Below are positions 45,401 to 56,850 of a DNA stretch of 64,000 bases, in pieces. The notes below the pieces were generated by a model. That model searched no databases. It worked only from the letters and a program-made list of their open reading frames with translations, and had not been told where the DNA came from. Origin of the DNA: Charina bottae. Its lineage: Eukaryota > Chordata > Lepidosauria > Squamata > Charinaidae. The DNA lies in NCBI GenBank assembly GCA_023362775.1, contig JALMGJ010000003.1:178565725-178629724 (forward strand), in the 5' to 3' direction. The translations under genes were made by a program, and so were the position numbers. Each line of letters opens with the position of its first letter. Position 1 is the first letter of the stretch.

Positions 45401-48400
45401 AGGGTTGATATTCCTAAAAGATACTGTGTTAAGGCTCCACACAAACTCCTAACTGTTTAGAATGAAGTCTCATATCTAGCTATTATTGGGCTTAATTTTA
45501 GTAAGTCTTCTAATTACCAAGTTATTATTCTTAGGTGATTTAATATTAGAATGCTCATATAAAGTCAGTATAATGATTGAATAGCAATTTAAAAAGGTCA
45601 GCTGTAAATGGGAAAGATCTGATGCTCCAGAAAAAAAATGAGAGTGAATTTTTCATTCTGTGGGTTTATTTTTATTTTCTTATAAACAACATTAATAATG
45701 AGAGTGGTTTGTGTGCCGCCTTCCTCTTAATACTTTTTTTTTATAAATACATAAATGCTGGGATCACACATCATAGTTACAACCTTGTTTGTCTCATTCT
45801 GGCTTTGAATGATGTGTGGATTCAGCCACCGTAACTTAAAACCCTCGCTTATTGCTTAACTTTTTGGGTGAAGTCAGCCTATTTGATTTTTCAACAAATC
45901 CTAATTAAATAAACAAATCCTAATTAAATAAACTACCATTTAGTGCAGTGAGTGGATTAACTCTGAAAAACTGTTGTAAGTTAGTAAGTTGGCTCTGAAG
46001 AAAATTGGCCAGATGCATATCCACAGTTGTTGGCCAATAGTTGGTGTGGTTCTGCAAATAAAGCAAATCATTGTATGTATACAGTATCTACAGGTACATG
46101 CTTTGCTAAGATAGTCAGAATGAAAGACACTGGGACTTTCTGCCTGGTCCTTGTCAGTGCACATTACTACATTTTAATTGCAAAGGATGATGATAAAATG
46201 TGTTTGAGTGGAGAAATGCAGAATTAGAAGAGATAGCATCACGCTGCTTTTTCATGTGCATCATAGGTGCTGCTGCAATATCAGGCAGTGAGACAGAGGA
46301 CGATGACAGCATGGATGTCCCCCTGGATCTCTCCTCTTCTGCCTGCTCAGTCAAGAGAAGGAGACGGGGTAACCTGCCCAAAGAATCAGTGCAGATTCTT
46401 CGGGACTGGCTGTATGAGCACCGTTACAATGCTTATCCTTCAGAGCAAGAGAAAGCACTATTGTCAAGACAGACGCACCTTTCCACACTACAGGTATGTA
46501 AGCTTGTTCTAATGAAGCTTAAGGCAATAATGACAAGCATGTTTACCTGCTGAATACTATGGATTTTGCTTTTAAATTAATAGCCATTGGGTGGTGTAGC
46601 AGTGTTCTATTGGCTACTAGCTTCCATTTTACCTTTAAAAAGTGTCTTAGTATTTGACCTGAAAAGGTGCCATTTCAGGCTGGGTTTTACTGTAGACCAC
46701 AGCTTTCCAAACTCTGTGTCGCAACATAAAATAGTGTCGCCTGCGGGGCCCAGGTGTGTTGCATCAAAATCTGGAAGCGCTGATGGTGTGCTGCCGCCAT
46801 GCGTGGCCGCGGGCCATCAGCGCTTCCAGGTTTTCGCACGGCACACAAGGACACCGCCACCGCTGCGGTGTGCGAAAATCTGAAAGCGCCACCACTGTGG
46901 TGGCGCGCAAAACCCGAAAACAGCGGCGGTGCTTCCGGGTTTTTGCACGCTGCCACAGGAGCGGTGCTTCCGGGTTTTTGTGCGCCGCTGCTGCAGCGAC
47001 GCTTCCAGGTTTTCTCGCGCGCCGCCATTGGTGTGTCGCCGCGGGAAAACTTTGGAAAGCCCTGCTGTAGACACACAAAGTTGACAGCTTAAGTCTGACC
47101 AAAGTGGTATGGCTGCCTGCTCACCTAGGACTAACATTTTGGTCAGTACCTAAAATCAGTATGAATGTTCAGTGCCTATCTGAGCCTTTTATCAAGAGAG
47201 TTTAAGCTGCTGTGGGATTGCAAAATATGTAGCCTGATGAGAAATCCTGATTTACATGATGCAAGCACACATCGTAACAATGATGGAGAGAATATGGATT
47301 TCAGTTTTTCCAAAACTTCTGAATGTAGTAGTTTTGAGACTCAGTGCACTTTCTTACAGAAATACTTCTTTTTGCATATTTAGAAATCAGTTCATGTCTA
47401 ATTGTCAGTACTCAGATTTACCTAAGAATGTAAATGATTGGTTTCTGTTCCCAATTCTGAGAAAAAGTGTACAATTCTGAGCATGTAAGTTAGTTGTTGC
47501 TTGTTTCTTTCGACCAGTAAAAAGGAGATGAAAATAATTCTCTACGTATGTAAGTTTTACTTGCTTTGTTAATATATAGGAAGTTTTGTAACATTAGAAA
47601 TAAGGTCTGTAGCACTTATTGAAATAACCCGGAATATATTAATTTAAACATATGAGGATTTTCTAAGAATAGAAGGTTTCTAAAAAATATGGCTTTTATT
47701 ATTAATCTTAAGTCCTACTGGGGAGGGGTGAATATGAAAACACAAAAGTAGAAGGATATGAACTTTCAAATGCCCCTTTTGTTTGTGGGATTTTAACACA
47801 ATTTTCTCCCAATCCATTCACTGCCTTTTTTGTTTTTTAAATAACACGTTGTGTGTGCAGAATTGGAAGCTGTTATATTTGTGTTTTTGGACTATGTCAG
47901 TTCAGCCTACTTCAGCTCTATTGTAAATCTGGTTTTGCCATGTTGTATCAGAGTAATTGATATCATTTCTTTGTAGGTATCCCACACATTTTCTTTGTAA
48001 GGAGAAACAGTTCTTGTACAGTAAACACAAAAAGGACTGTTGGACTTTCTTTTATTGCCCAGGAAACTGGCTTGATACTCAAACAAGGACAAACGTGGTG
48101 AGGTAATCCCTCTTTTGCCTGTTGACATAGTCAGTTGAACAAGGCAAATCAGTAACTCCTTTAGGGAGGAGTTACTCTTTCAGAGGGAAATGTTTTCCTG
48201 TTGTTAATTAACCTAACTGTAATGAACAAAGAGTAATCTTTGTTCATTGCATGTATTCAGACTTAAAACCAAACTTAGAGGTTTAGGCGCTAGAGTCTTT
48301 GGACAGCCGGGGGCTTTCTGCTGAGAGGAGGGGCTGGCCAAACCAGGAAAGGCACTCTAGGGTGTGTCAAAACTTGTTTGCCAGCCTTTCTTTGGTCCTG

Positions 48401-49062
48401 TAGTTCAGGAATCTAGCTTGAAGGGATTGAGGCATTTATTGAGGCTGAACTGCTCTCATGCAACACATAGTTGGAATTGAATGGAGGAAAGAATGAAAAT
48501 GTCATTGTATTCTCAGGTCTGCAACTGGTTCATCAATGCACGGCGCAGGCTTTTGCCTGACATGCTGAGGAAGGATGGGAAGGACCCAAATCAATTTACT
48601 ATCTCACGAAGAGGGACCAAGGTAACTGATGGCCACCCAGTGGAATTTTCCAGCTCAAAAAACTGTATTCCCTTGATTGAGAGCTCCTTTCTCTCTGGTA
48701 GCCCAGGACAAAACAAGACTTGTAACACTTCTCCAGGATCTCTTTTGGCTCGGCCCTCAGTAATTTGTCATACTACCGTAACTTCACTGAAAGATGCCCC
48801 TTTCCATTTCAGTCAGCCAGCTGGTGCAGGTCAGACCACAGATGACCTGCAGTGGGCTTCACCTACCAACTTTACAGACAACTCTCTCCTATACCACGAG
48901 GATAAGTTGGGACCTAGTTCAAATGCACAGAGTGGGCTTTTCAACACTCCTCCTCCAACTCCTCCAGACCTCAATCAGGACTTTAGTGGATTTCAGCTCC
49001 TGGTGGATGTTGCACTGAAACAGGCAGCGGAGATGGAATTGCAGGCAAAACTCATGGCATAA
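39043..49062 (+). CDS. TGIF1: TGIF1, TALE homeobox repressor (three coding exons)
   Basis: Joining 39043-39058, 46267-46493 and 48517-49062 gives 789 bases, 262 residues plus stop. The protein is a nuclear repressor that binds TGTCA-type sites and restrains TGF-beta/SMAD2-SMAD3 and retinoid signalling. It starts [20 protein letters not shown], followed by a PLDLS CtBP-binding motif. The TALE homeodomain runs from [13 protein letters not shown] through [13 protein letters not shown] to [17 protein letters not shown], with the diagnostic WFINARRR recognition helix and the three-residue loop extension. The C-terminal part has conserved [27 protein letters not shown] and [20 protein letters not shown]. 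Both introns are GT-AG. Alternative first exons probably exist. This one is equivalent to the short mammalian form beginning MK. Confidence 0.95.
44749..44909. repeat. 41-bp inverted repeat with 79-bp loop
   Basis: Arms 44749-44789 ('ggagaggaagggattacaag' to 'cacacaatg') and 44869-44909 ('cattgtgtgcctgcttactc' to 'cttcctctcc') are reverse complements with one mismatch. A related direct repeat follows, with 'tatcccagcaccatggtgag' near 44950 and 'tatcccagcaccactggggt' near 45054. The whole 44.7-45.2 kb block could be a decayed foldback element. No TSD was found. Confidence 0.8.
45111..45208. mobile_element. Fragment of the mariner-like MITE family
   Basis: Contains 'gtggtcacgtgatttcccat', 'cactaaatgaggactgcctg' and a terminal TA, matching one end and the subterminal region of 19908-20324. 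Confidence 0.5.
46267..46493 (+). CDS. TGIF1: TGIF1 middle exon: CtBP motif and first homeodomain helices
   Basis: The acceptor 'atcatag' ends at 46266 and the donor 'gtatgt' starts at 46494. The exon reads from [19 protein letters not shown] to QTHLSTLQ, so it supplies helices 1 and 2 of the homeodomain. The split at LQ/VCNW is the known homeodomain intron position. Confidence 0.95.
46698..47064. mobile_element. 367-bp hAT MITE in TGIF1 intron 2, perfect 8-bp TSD
   Basis: Starts 'cacagctttccaaactctgt' and ends 'aaaactttggaaagccctg'. Flanked by identical 'ctgtagac' at 46690-46697 and 47065-47072. The GC-rich interior shares 'gtcgccgcgggaaaac' and 'ggaagcgctgatg' words with 780-1049, and has tandem units of 'gcttccgggtttttgcgcg' type. 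It sits about 200 bases after a homeobox exon, so it has not disrupted splicing signals. Confidence 0.92.
47073..48516. other. TGIF1: TGIF1 intron 2, remaining part
   Basis: AT-rich intron with no further repeat recognised. It ends in acceptor 'tattctcag' at 48516. Confidence 0.7.
48517..49062 (+). CDS. TGIF1: TGIF1 last exon: homeodomain helix 3 and C-terminal repression region
   Basis: The exon starts exactly at [23 protein letters not shown]-contacting helix 3. It ends with [11 protein letters not shown] and TAA at 49060-49062. An in-frame ATG upstream at 48481 is intronic and should not be taken as a start. Confidence 0.95.
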   Translation, partial: VCNWFINARRRLLPDMLRKDGKDPNQFTISRRGTKVTDGHPVEFSSSKNCIPLIESSFLSGSPGQNKTCNTSPGSLLARPSVICHTTVTSLKDAPFHFSQPAGAGQTTDDLQWASPTNFTDNSLLYHEDKLGPSSNAQSGLFNTPPPTPPDLNQDFSGFQLLVDVALKQAAEMELQAKLMA

Positions 49063-49560
49063 GTTGTTCTTCATATTTTCTCTCCCCCAACAGGGATGTA
49101 ATAGAAAGAGGTGGCAATTGTCTCAATGATATCAAGGACTTAACTGCATTATTTTTTCTAATTAATCTTATTTGCACAAGGGATTGCTGAAATGAAGCTT
49201 CCTATCTCTGTAATGGTCTTCAATGGAATACAGTCATTCCAAGAATTATAAACTTAAAGCTACTGTAGAAGCAAAAACCTTTTTTTTAAAAAAAAAAACA
49301 TGTTTCTTAGTAGAGTTTTTTTTCATAATGTGAGATGGTTCCCAAGATCATGTGATTTTGTTTTGTTGTTGTTTTCATTATTTGTCTCTTTCAGACTGTG
49401 CAATATTTAGTAACAAGATTAGTATTAATATCATTCCTATGTGGAACAAAATATACCAACAGGCTGTCTTAACAAATTTCAGATTTTTAAACAAGTTTGG
49501 ATTTGAATGATTATACTTTTTCATGGTGTAATAAAATATTTTCTTTAATAGTCGATTTAC
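49063..49560 (+). other. TGIF1: TGIF1 3' UTR with polyadenylation signal
   Basis: 'aataaa' at 49530-49535 is about 470 bases after the stop, so the transcript probably ends near 49555. T-rich tracts in the UTR are compatible with AU-rich regulation, but no specific site is claimed. Confidence 0.65.
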
Positions 49561-49989
49561 CCTGAGTATTTTGTTGAACTAGTATTTCAAAAGATAGTAA
49601 ATTTGCGATGTAGCATGGAGACATTCAGTTCTTCTAACACTATATATTTTAAAAGCATCCCTTAAAGGGTTTGATTTAAATTTCTACTGCAACAGATTGT
49701 AAGATGCTGGCAGGGAAACATACTCTGTTCGATCTATATGAGCTTAATGTATTCCCTTTAGTATGTGGCATATTCTTGCTTTTAGGACAGTTCTGCTTAA
49801 ACGTGGGCATTTAAATACAAGTTCCTTTTTTATTTTCAAAAATAAGTGACAGCACTGTAAAATTGATTAATCACTGGTTCTTTTAGTAGGGTTTTCTAAG
49901 ATTCTTTTTTCCAAAATGTCTTATAGGAAATACATATTTATCTGAAAGCTGTGAATTTAAGATGATCCTGCCCCCAAAGGATTATTAAA

Positions 49990-52350
49990 CACACAAAAAA
50001 GCTTCCGTTCTCTAGGGATGGATTCCAAGTGGGACCAGGAGTTTGTGGCCTTCATGGTGACCATGGAGCCAGGAGATGAGATTTTGGTCCCAATACATGC
50101 AGATGGTCACATGTTAAATCTGGCTTTTACCTCAGAGCAGCTGCAATGTGATCTGAAAATGGAGAACAGTCCTTTGCTGTGGTCAGATACCACTTTCTGG
50201 TTTTCATGCATCTCATCAGTATGCTTAACCTCTGCAGAAATGTCAAATTGGTTAAAATGGTCCACTATTTGGGCTTTTGGGGGATGCTTGAGGAATTCCC
50301 CAGCAATTCTGTAACCAGCTTTGTCGTATGGCTCACTGATCTCTGGAACATGGAAATGGTGAGGATGCTGAATGAAATTTTTCCAAATTTCTTCCCTCCC
50401 TCGCAGTACCTAGCAAGTTCTTTGGTTCACGAGGAACTGCAGAAGGTGAAACAAATGCAGAGACACCTAAAGCGATGGTGCAGAAAAAGTATGAGCCCAA
50501 CCAATCACAGTTGTATATCTATGTATGGAGTATACCATAGCAATAAGGACAGCAACTTCTCTGTCTTACCACACCTGCAGACTTGCACCTGGCAGCTCTG
50601 TTCAGGGTTACCCATTCCCTTTTGGGGGGAAATGGGAGTGAAGATGCTGCTGGTGGTCAGCAACCACCAAGACACATTTACAAGTTTCTTTATAGATAAA
50701 ATATTTCACATTTGCTCCAAGCTTGATTCCATTTCAACAGGTTCTGTAAAGAAGACCAAGGCAATGTCTTGCAAGAAGATCTGGTGTGTAATCTTGGACT
50801 TAGAGAGATCAATGGTGCGGATAGGGCCCTCTGTGACATGAGCTTTGCCACTTGGTAAGTTCAATCCATGTTTGTGGTTGGATTCAGGAGGTGATCACTG
50901 CTTTGTTAAGGGAGTGGGAAGTTCTAGCCACCTTGAGGGAAGTAGTGGTATACCTTCTTCTAAAGCCAGTTCTCAATGCAGCCACTATTAGCAAATTTCT
51001 AATCTTGCCTTTTTAGGGAAAATTTTCAAGGAGATGCTAGGAATCTAACTACAGAGAATCCTAAATGAAACATATTTTCTGGACTTCCTGCAGTTGGGAT
51101 TCAGGCCTGGGCATGGGATAGAAATTGCATTAGTTGCCCTTGTGGATGACCTTTGTTTGACCTGGATGCAGTGTGTCCCTCCTGATATTTTTAGACTTCT
51201 TGGTGGATTTTAATAGCATCAACCATAGTATCTTTCTGGATATGTGCAAAAATTTGAACTTGGAGGTACTATTCTGCAGTGATTCTGTTCCTTCCTAAGT
51301 GGGCAGTTCCAGTTGGTGGTGGTGGTGGTGGGAATAGTGGTCATGCCACACAGACTCCAATGTGGAGTTCTGTAAGACTCATCCTTTCACCTGTGCTGTT
51401 TAATATCTCCATGAAGCTGCTGGGGGAAATAATCAGTTTGGGATGTAGTATCATCATCTGTATGCTGATGATAACCAGTTACACATCACTACCCCAAGTA
51501 TGCTGTCTGTCCTAGCCCAGAGCTTGGAATCTGTAAGCATCTAGATGGGTCATATCAAGCTTAAATTAAATCTCTTCAAGACTGGTACTGTTGGTGTTTC
51601 ATTGGCCTGATCCCAATTTCAATTTTGACTCTGGACAGGGTCACACTCCTCTGTAGGAGCAAATCCATATTTTGGAGGTCCTTCTGGATTCATGACACTT
51701 GCTAGAATATTAGGTATAGGCTGTGGCCAGGAAGGCCTTTGCATTAATTGCAGGCCTTTTTGAACTGGGACTTCCTGGCAAAAGGTAATCATGTCCTTGG
51801 CATACTCTACTGTAAGACACTTTATGCAGGTTTTGGGACTGCTTTTCAAGATGACTTGGAAATTTCAACTGGCCTAATATGCAGCAGCCCATCTTCTAAT
51901 TGGTGGTAGCATTTTCAGTGGTGTTACTCTTGTGTTGTGGTCGCTGCATTGGTTATGTTTGCTTTTGAGTCAAATGCAAAGTACTGGTTATAACCTAATG
52001 CCATGGCTTGGCATTAGGATATCTATGGGTCCTCCTTTGCCATCCACATTCAGCTCACCCTGTGAAATCTCTCAGAGACAGAGCATGCTAAAGGTATTCA
52101 ACCCACAGGAGGTGAGGACAGGGAGTGCTCAGCAAGAATGCTTCTCAAAGGAAGCCTTGCCCTTTGGTGTACTTTACTTGCAGAGGTGAGAATGCAGCCT
52201 TTTAAGAAAGCTTTGAAAACTTTTCTATTATACAAAGCATATGGGCACTGATAATCCTAGGGCTGCCTTAGATTAGGGTAGATTCATTACTTTTTTTTAT
52301 TGGTGGTGGTTACTCGTAAACTGCCGCAAGTCCTTGTATAGGTAGGCAGT
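49990..52350 (+). mobile_element. Decayed L2-like LINE, copy 1
   Basis: Scattered plus-strand translation shows endonuclease-end and reverse-transcriptase text: WDQEFVAFMVTMEPGDEILV (about 50025), EELQKVKQMQRHLKRWCRKS (about 50425), then 'ttgggattcaggcctgggca' (LGFRPGHG, about 51092). A loosely readable fingers/palm region follows, and then LSPVLFNISMKLLGEII (about 51388) and a Y/H-ADD-type 'tatgctgatgataacc' (about 51460). The 3' end near 52310 reads 'cgtaaactgccgcaagtcc', a LINE tail. Stops and frameshifts are everywhere. LSPVLFNI with ADDTQL-type motifs is typical of L2/CR1-group LINEs, and L2 is my best guess. Confidence 0.65.
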
Positions 52351-53624
52351 CTACAAATGATTGTATATGTAAGTGTTACATCATTTGAATGATGACATCA
52401 TTATTTGTGTGACATCTCTTGCTCCCCATTCCCCTTTCCCAATAGATGCACATGGTGGGAATGTGACCTTTTGTACATGTTCTCATATGTAGACACTGTA
52501 ACTCCATACCTGCATTTATATTCCTGATTTTGGTATAACATCTGAAGAGATTAAATATAGGATTCTAATATCTATGTAGCAATCAGATGTTAAAGCATGT
52601 AGATAGTTCCATATTACCATCTAAATATGCATATATAAACATGGATGGATGTTCAGTGATACATGAATACCAACAGACTTCATGTAGAAGAGACTCCCTG
52701 GAGGTGTAAAGCTTGAAGGGTTCCACCAGATGTTTGTAGGAGCTTTCTCATTTGTGAAGTCCTTGAGCTATGCTGATTATTTTGCTCATTCTGTCTAGTT
52801 GGGACATATGTTAGAATTGGGTAAAGTAAGTATAAAATGAGGTTTATATTGGTGCATAATGTTGGAGGATAATTCAGAGGAAAAACCAGAAAAGTGCCAG
52901 GAGGAATTCCATGAAAATTAATTTAAGTGGGATATAATTTATGACCAGTGCAGTTTAGGCAAGATTTAAATGAAATACTAGCCACAAAGTATACAGTACA
53001 TTTCTGTGAGATGTCCATGCAATAGGAAGAATGAGTAAAAGCGGACTCTTTATAATCTGGATACTAGTGATTTATTTGCCTGAAGAATATTCCCCAGAGA
53101 TACTAGTGCTCAAATACAGCACTTGTTTGGATTGACATATGGGAGTAAGCAGTAATTTTGAAAATGTAATTGGATGTGGCAAAATGCTGCATTATTGTGT
53201 GCATGATGCCATAAAAGAAGATTTTCCCAGACATTTTCCATAACATGTTCAGTTGTGTCAGAAAAGTAGGGTTTGCCAGCTTTTTTTTAGAGCACTAGGG
53301 TTTGTCAGACGCCCCTTTTGTTTTAGAATCATGTTTAATTTTCCCCCCTGCAATATAAAATATTGCAAAATATAATAAATAAAAAAATTAATAAAATATC
53401 CAGTTGTTCAGGATTAAGCTCTCTAGTAGAACATTACCTATAAATACTGTTCCTTACCTAGAAAGTTAAGAAATTGTAATCTAATTTAGAAATAACAGAA
53501 CTCCGTGTCACCCACAAATACATTGAATCAAATTTTGGATAATTTATACAGACACTTCAAAGTCGTTGGCTCCAGATTCTTGTAGACAATAGAGCTAGGC
53601 CCCCGCTAAATGTTAAATGTGGAT
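52351..53624. other. Intergenic AT-rich sequence
   Basis: No exon or confident repeat recognised. Confidence 0.4.
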
Positions 53625-53698
53625 CCTTCCTTCCTTCCTTCCTTCCTTCCTTCCTTCCTTCCTTCCTTCCTTCCTTCCTTCCTTCCTTCCTTCCTTCC
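53625..53698. repeat. (CCTT)n microsatellite
   Basis: About 18 uninterrupted units of CCTT. The long purity suggests recent expansion, and it would read as Lys-Glu-Gly-Arg repeats if translated, which is meaningless. Confidence 0.97.
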
Positions 53699-56600
53699 GA
53701 ATTTAAAAGCAATATTACAATGTAGGTTAGGGTCACCCTATTGGGTACATCCACTTTTATTTAAAGCATCCCTTTTTGGGGCAGTGGTTTGGATAGCTGG
53801 AAGGGAGAGGACAGTACTAAATTACTTTTCCCCTAAGGTTCTCCCACTAGAAATGTTTTCCACAAAAAATATTCCTCTCCAGGTATTTCAAGTGCATTTT
53901 TTGTGACAGAAGTGCCTTTATTCTAAACATTTAATTGTAGTGAAAAACACAAGTTTTCAAGTTTCACCAAAATCCTTCATGGTACCAAGAATATCTAGCG
54001 TGTTAAGTTTCTGATGTGTAAGCAGTGCTTTGTGGGACTGACTTAAGTTCACTGTGAAATGAACTGTTTGTCTTGCACCTGAACCCAAAATGCTATGCAA
54101 GGCAGTTTATATCAAAATCTGCTGTGACTAGCTGAAATTGTTTTAAATCTGAGATACATTTGCTACCAATATGGCTACTGGTTTTGTGAATTTTTCAGAT
54201 TTATCAGCAGCTGTAGTTTTTACTCTCTTAGCCAATGGCCTTGGTTCAGTGTCTCTTAAATTGTTTCAGCTGCTATCTGTCTTTGCTTCAACACTTTCCC
54301 TGAAGATACCCGTCTTCTATTGGAAATCTTATGAAGTTTGTTTAGTTGGCACACAAGATGTTTTTGGCTAGATTAAATTACTTTCAGTGTAGCAGTAATC
54401 ATGCTTCTGAACAAAAACAGAATTAATAAAACTTTGTCCTTGTGAGAAACAGCAAAAACACTTTGGGGCCATGAGGTTTAACTGCTTTTGGCTTAACACC
54501 ACTGCAGTGAAAGAACAAGAGACTGTATCTTGGAGGAGGGGAAAATGTCCATAATAAAAGCTTGTTTATTTTGTCTCTAAATCAGGGATGGATTATGTTT
54601 TGGTGGGCAAGGGCTGGATTAAAAATATTTGTTAGAGGGACGAGGCTCACAGAATGAATGGTTTCTATCAACGTGGTTCAGGACTGAGTTTTGGAGTGAT
54701 GTTTAGAGGTTTTCTTTGTTTCTTTTAAACCATCATATACCTATTTTAGGGTTTATGCTACAATGTTCATATGTTTCCCGTTTCAAAATGGCAACAAATG
54801 AGTATGATTCTTAGTTTAAGCAATCATAGTCAGAAAGAGGATCCAAGGACTAGTGAAAAGTCTCATGAGGCACATCCTTGACCTAAGCTATAAAAATCTG
54901 CTTTGGATGTACTGCATATCTAGCTGTGAGATCTACATCTACTTACCTAAGAGTGAACCTCACTGAATGCAGGTATACACAAAATTATTCCCATTCATCT
55001 ATTTCTGTACAGATTTAAGATTCAGCATTGTAAACTGGCACACAATACTTCAGTTTTGGGGAGGACCCTTCAGTGTGAGGCCTGGGGGGTACCCTGGGAA
55101 CAAGAGCATCTGCTTTCTTGTTGCAGCATTTGTAACTAGGAAATTGGAAAGGGCCTGGTGTGGCTTATGAGAGTACCTAGTACCTACAGAAACCTCAGGA
55201 TGAGGTTTTGGGCCCACCAGCAATTCCAAAAGCCACAATTTGACCACTTTACTGTTGTCCAACTGTAGTACCTGCCCCAAACTTTTCCTATCTGTTAGGA
55301 AGACACCGTGAACCGAGCTAGTACATATACTGGTTTATAAATGGCAGATGGTAGAAGCCACTACCAACCTAAGAAAGAAGAAAGAAACAGAATAACTCAT
55401 GGATTTCCAAAGGGAGCTTAGGGGAGGTAAATATGGGGAAGAGGGATACAATTTTCTTAGGGGAAGCTTTCATGTTGTGTCTCATAGGACAGCTGACTTT
55501 GCTAGTAAAAGAAAAACAGGGCTATGGTTCAGTAAAAGAAATATGATTTGTACGTAGAACATTTGCAATTTAATCTTGCCATCTCCAGGTGAAAGGATTT
55601 TTGCCTGAAATCTTGATGATCTATCAAAATACTAGAGGGACAAAATATCTCTCATTTATCAGTTTCTCCCTGCATTGAGACTGTAACTCTCAGAATTCCC
55701 AAATGGCTGAGTTCTGGTTTAAATCTAAACATAGTTGAAGGGCACCAGATTAGGAAATGCTGATCAAGAGCTACCTGATGGTATGACATTTGAAATTATC
55801 AGCTCATATTTCTAATGCCACTTATTTTAAAGAGCATATGGATTATAGAAATTATTTTTGTTTCAAAATAAAATATTACATCAAATACAGTTATTGTTCC
55901 TTGTTCTAGAAAAATACAAAATCAGATAATTCCTTATTTAGAAAAGTTAGATTGCACAACTAAGACCACATTATTGCAGAAGAGCAACAAATAACTAAAA
56001 CATTTATATCTGTATGGTTGCATATACAGTCTCTGGTTTATATTGATGATGATGAATTATAATTTCAAATCTTTTTGAAGTTGGATTCTTGTGCCTTTCT
56101 ATTTGTGGAAAGGATCTTCCACTATCAGAAGATACTTTTTTCTTCCACCTAAGTGATGCATGAAAAAAAATGAATTTAAACCTAGAGCTATTCTGCTTAT
56201 GGAAATATTTATGGAAGCATAATTTCTGTAGCTCTTACATTTTATACCACTACATAAACACTTCCATTACCATATTGTGCAAGCAATCACAGACCAGCAT
56301 ATAGAGTTGATTTTCATTCCATTTATCATTCTTTGGATCAAAATAGAGTCCTGAAACACAAATGCATTAGACTTTATTTCAAGACTTGAAATAAAGTCTG
56401 ACATGTCTTGTACCAACAAGTCATTGTATATGTACATAGCACTAATAATTATGCTACTTTTTAGATTTGAAAAACAGAGCAAGGGATGATTAGAGCTTTT
56501 GCCTGATACACCTTATTGGGGAAACTCCTAAACAATGAAGTGGTCATAGAAACAAAACTGCATAATACTTGCTTTTGCTAGCACTACACTGCAAATTAAG

Positions 56601-56850
56601 TTCAGAGTACTGTCTGTGGAGAGCAGTTGCTACAAGGTTAACTTGCCCTTCAGAGGTGTTTTGCAATTGCTGTTTAAACACAAAAGATACACTATAATGT
56701 TTACTATTTAGTATAATGTAGAATACTGCAACTGCAGAATGCTAGGTTGTGAGTGGTGAAAGTTAAAAATATCCAGATGTGATTTGAGAATAGGGGACAT
56801 GAACCTCTGTCCTTTTTCAGCATGATCAGATCAGTCTGTATTTTAGAGAT
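53699..56850. other. Intergenic sequence with faint repeat traces
   Basis: No exon found. Near 54940-54975 and 55660-55765 there are traces of the squamate repeat words 'cttacctaagagtgaacc', 'ctcagaattcccaaatggc' and 'aagggcaccagattaggaa'. Otherwise nothing. Confidence 0.4.

Larger units (their letters stand above)
39059..46266. other. TGIF1: TGIF1 intron 1
   Basis: A 7.2-kb GT-AG intron. It contains a foldback repeat at 44749-44909, a mariner-like fragment at 45111-45208, a short (TGTA)n near 43086-43108, a duplicated 'cctaattaaataaac' at about 45899-45932 and a weak squamate repeat trace near 39890-39955. No extra exon recognised. Confidence 0.7.

Noticed and set aside
46687..47137. Five overlapping open frames in TGIF1 intron 2
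   Set aside because: They coincide with the hAT MITE at 46698-47064 and are chance frames.
48481..48516. Start codon giving [12 protein letters not shown] ahead of the TGIF1 last exon
   Set aside because: This is intronic. A polypyrimidine acceptor ends at 48516 and the homeodomain continues exactly from the previous exon.
50018..50841. Possible host gene from open frames of 98 and 220 codons
   Set aside because: The text matches the endonuclease/reverse-transcriptase linker of a decayed L2-like LINE and is followed downstream by broken reverse-transcriptase motifs.
53557..53906. Open frames with (KEGR)n or (FLPS)n repeats
   Set aside because: Pure translation of the (CCTT)n microsatellite.
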